Below, piece after piece: positions 39,967 to 41,447 of a stretch of 41,447 nt of DNA. Within the stretch, counting starts at the first letter, position 1. Every line of letters starts with the position of its first letter. The notes beneath the pieces are model-generated. The model did not search any database. It had not been told where the DNA came from and worked only from the letters and a program-made list of their open reading frames with translations. This DNA comes from Candidatus Micrarchaeota archaeon CG_4_10_14_0_2_um_filter_60_11. Lineage in GTDB: Archaea; Micrarchaeota; Micrarchaeia; Norongarragalinales; Norongarragalinaceae. A program made the position numbers and the translations under genes. The stretch is taken from contig PFPF01000034.1 in the NCBI GenBank assembly GCA_002792915.1, forward strand, positions 1 through 41,447. Reading direction: 5' to 3'.

Positions 39967-40125
39967 ACAAGCGAAATCAGTCGCTATCTTTCGTCGTCAT
40001 CGCGCAGAGCGCTCGGTGGTTGTTCAAACTCATCACGCTAACGGTTTCCCCCGCACCCGTTTTTTAGGCTTCTTGTGGGCGGTTTTGTAAACCAATAATA
40101 AGCGTTCCGCGCAAAAACTTGTGGA

Positions 40126-40200
40126 GGGCCCGTAGCTCAGCTTGGATAGAGCGATTGCCTCCTAAGCAATAGGTCATGGGTTCGAATCCCATCGGGCTCG
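40126..40200 (+). tRNA. tRNA-Arg(CCU)
   Basis: Acceptor GGGCCCG/CGGGCTC, D-arm GCTCAGCTTGGATAGAGC, anticodon stem ATTGC/GCAAT with loop CTCCTAA (anticodon CCT), variable loop AGGTC, T-arm ATGGG-TTCGAAT-CCCAT and discriminator G. No intron. AATAATAA lies about 28 nt upstream as a possible TATA element. Confidence 0.95.
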
Positions 40201-40311
40201 TTTTCAACCTCGCGGTTTTTGATTCGCAACGCTAAACCGTTTTCTTTGGCGGTGCCCTCGCCTTTCTTTTCCCAAAAGAAAGGCAAGGCGTTCCGAATCC
40301 CATCGGGCTCG
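40183..40311 (+). repeat. direct repeat of the tRNA-Arg 3' end (possible att scar)
   Basis: CGAATCCCATCGGGCTCG, 18 nt from the T-loop to the discriminator of tRNA-Arg (40183-40200), is repeated exactly at 40294-40311. The 93 nt between hold no gene. Such duplications of tRNA 3' ends mark integrase attachment sites, so this may be the residue of an excised or decayed element, or a vacant att pair. Confidence 0.65.
40260..40284. repeat. perfect 11-bp inverted repeat between the tRNA-Arg repeats
   Basis: GCCTTTCTTTT (40260-40270) and AAAAGAAAGGC (40274-40284) flank CCC. It could be a terminator for the tRNA, or an element-derived site. A similar CTTTTCTT/AAGAAAAG hairpin occurs in the tRNA-Ser intron at 38.2 kb. 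Confidence 0.6.
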
Positions 40312-40395
40312 CTGCCCAACCCCCCTCCAGTTGGCGGCTCGTTTTTTCCCGCGCCTTACCTCGCGTTTTTATTTGCGCGTTGAGTGGCTTTTCTC

Positions 40396-41232
40396 ATGCG
40401 GGGGCAGTTGAGCGTCGAATTCTTCATGGTCCTGTCGCTAATCCTGGCGCTCGCCGTGATACTGTACGCGGGCACCGCGTCCCAAGTTTCCCAAGCCCGC
40501 GAGTTGGACAAGTCCGTCCTGTCGAAAGCCCTGGTGGAGGGCGTCGCGCAGGCGGCGCGCCAAACTTGGTTCGAAGGCAACGCGTCCAGCCGCTCGGTCG
40601 ACGCGTTCGTCCCGTCGGGGGCGAACTGCCTTTACTTCAATTACTCTTCCCGCGAGTTGTACTGCTCCGCGCCCGCGGGGTTCGTTTCCGCGCCGGCTTA
40701 CGCAGTCGTAAACGCCTCCAACTGTTCGACGCCGCTCGCCGCGGGTTGGATGCACTTCGAGGTTCACAGCGACGGCGCGCGCGTCTGGGTGAACTGTTCC
40801 GTGCGTTCCGCCGCGGCCGCTTCGGTCGTTCCGCCCGCGGAAGGCTGGGAGAGCGGGTCGCACCTGTCGCTGGAAGGCATATCCTCGCCCGTGATTTCAA
40901 CGCGCGCGGCTGTTGCCGCGTTGCTGGTGAAGGACGGCGCCGTTTCCTGCGACTCCTCGGCGGTGCTCCTCGTTTCGTTCAACGGCTCGGCGCCCGTCGA
41001 GTATGCGCCCGTGTCGTGCGCGGCAGGGCGGCACGAGTTCGAGGTGGATTCGGCGGCGCGCGGCTTTTACGAAGTCGAGGCGTTGGCGGGCGGGCTTTCG
41101 GCGACCGCGTCGTTCAGTTCGGCGGGCTCGCGGCCCGTCGTGACGCCCGACTTGCCGCCGGTGGTTGCGGTTTTAATAGCGTTGCTTGCATTCGCTTGTT
41201 TGGAGAGACGGAAGAATTGGCGCGCGACTTGA
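40396..41232 (+). CDS. secreted protein with class III (pilin-like) signal peptide
   Basis: A 278-residue protein starting MRGQLSVEFFMVLSLILALAVILY. R-GQ-S-E before a hydrophobic helix is the archaeal class III/type IV pilin-like signal, cleaved before the Q by an EppA/FlaK-type peptidase. The large extracellular domain has N-glycosylation sequons (NAS, NYS, NCS, NGS) and cysteines. A second helix (PDLPPVVAVLIALLAFACL) and a basic end anchor the C-terminus, unlike simple pilins. The ATG is chosen because GTTTTTATT lies 29 nt upstream; a GTG at 40384 is closer than expected. It may use the secretion machinery at 23-26 kb. Confidence 0.78.
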   Translation: MRGQLSVEFFMVLSLILALAVILYAGTASQVSQARELDKSVLSKALVEGVAQAARQTWFEGNASSRSVDAFVPSGANCLYFNYSSRELYCSAPAGFVSAPAYAVVNASNCSTPLAAGWMHFEVHSDGARVWVNCSVRSAAAASVVPPAEGWESGSHLSLEGISSPVISTRAAVAALLVKDGAVSCDSSAVLLVSFNGSAPVEYAPVSCAAGRHEFEVDSAARGFYEVEALAGGLSATASFSSAGSRPVVTPDLPPVVAVLIALLAFACLERRKNWRAT

Positions 41233-41447
41233 GGGAACTGAAGAAGGCCGTGGTCGAGCGCGAGCAGGAAGTGGACTTGAAGGGCATAGTCAAGCGCCTG
41301 CGGCGCGGCTCTGACGAGCGCGTCAAGCACGAGCCCAGCAGCCGCGTGAGCGCAATCGCCAGCAGCCTGACGGGCGAGTCGTACGGCGAGTCGCCGGACT
41401 TCGAGAAAACCGACTTGAGCGAAATCAAGACGGGGCCCATGGCGCTG
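41196..41447 (+). CDS. partial gene at right edge, charged coiled-coil protein
   Basis: An open frame runs from about a TTG at 41196 to the window end without a stop, overlapping the pilin-like gene. The start FGETEELARDLRELKKAVVEREQEVD is strongly helical and charged, followed by LKGIVKRLRRGSDERV and a polar stretch. No family recognised; the C-terminus is outside the window. Overlap suggests one operon with the pilin-like gene. A TTG at 41217 is another possible start. Confidence 0.55.
   Translation, partial: MFGETEELARDLRELKKAVVEREQEVDLKGIVKRLRRGSDERVKHEPSSRVSAIASSLTGESYGESPDFEKTDLSEIKTGPMAL

Overview
The window reads as one contig from a GC-rich, gene-dense archaeon. Archaeal markers are the NurA-HerA-Mre11-Rad50 operon, Hjc, DnaG-type primase, Csl4, Pth2, archaeal-type LeuRS and AsnRS, LonB-type AAA+ proteins, a class III signal peptide and tRNA introns with bulge-helix-bulge (BHB) geometry. 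Many genes start about 25-30 nt downstream of a TATA-like element, often CTTTTTATT, which suggests leaderless transcripts. The compact genes and odd tRNA architecture fit a DPANN-type lineage, but I cannot place it further from sequence alone.

Layout. 0.1-5.9 kb: minus-strand DNA-repair operon nurA-herA-mre11-rad50. 5.9-8.5 kb: a DUF2330-like membrane protein and a copper-type P1B ATPase, head to head, both lacking their 5' ends at the same point near 6970-7000. 8.5-11.5 kb: asnS, pth2, hjc, a small unknown and a CBS protein. 11.6-15.3 kb: Toprim protein, dnaG, a small unknown, and a LonB-like AAA+ ATPase with a zinc ribbon but no protease domain. 15.3-17.7 kb: a frameshifted nitrilase-like gene, a membrane protein and RNase Z. 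17.7-20.6 kb: the N-terminal half of LonB ending inside an intein, then a secreted M64-like peptidase and an anchored surface protein. 20.7-22.2 kb: small membrane protein, cold-shock protein, an isolated tRNA-Leu 3' half, a LAGLIDADG endonuclease, and a tRNA-Leu(UAG) with a 48-nt T-loop intron. 22.3-26.3 kb: PAC2 protein, two T2SF membrane proteins, a secretion ATPase and DUF192. 26.4-30.9 kb: cis-prenyltransferase, Ogg2, geranylgeranyl-reductase-type flavoprotein, a polyprenyl-phosphate glycosyltransferase and unknowns. 30.9-34 kb: an autoregulated-looking sugar operon (RHH-nucleotidyltransferase fusion, class II aldolase, second nucleotidyltransferase). 34-41.4 kb: leuS, thioredoxin-fold protein, tRNA-Ser(CGA) with intron, csl4, SpoIIM-like protein, tRNA-Arg(CCU) with a downstream copy of its 3' end, a pilin-like protein and a gene cut by the window edge.

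The most unusual content is RNA and protein assembly from pieces. LonB stops after 120 residues of an intein N-terminal splicing domain, before its Walker B and protease parts, as expected for a naturally split intein with its partner elsewhere. A few kilobases away lie a tRNA 3' half with no 5' half in the window and a neighbouring tRNA with a T-loop intron showing an exact 3-4-3 BHB motif; the two flank a homing endonuclease whose stop codon lies one base from the tRNA end.
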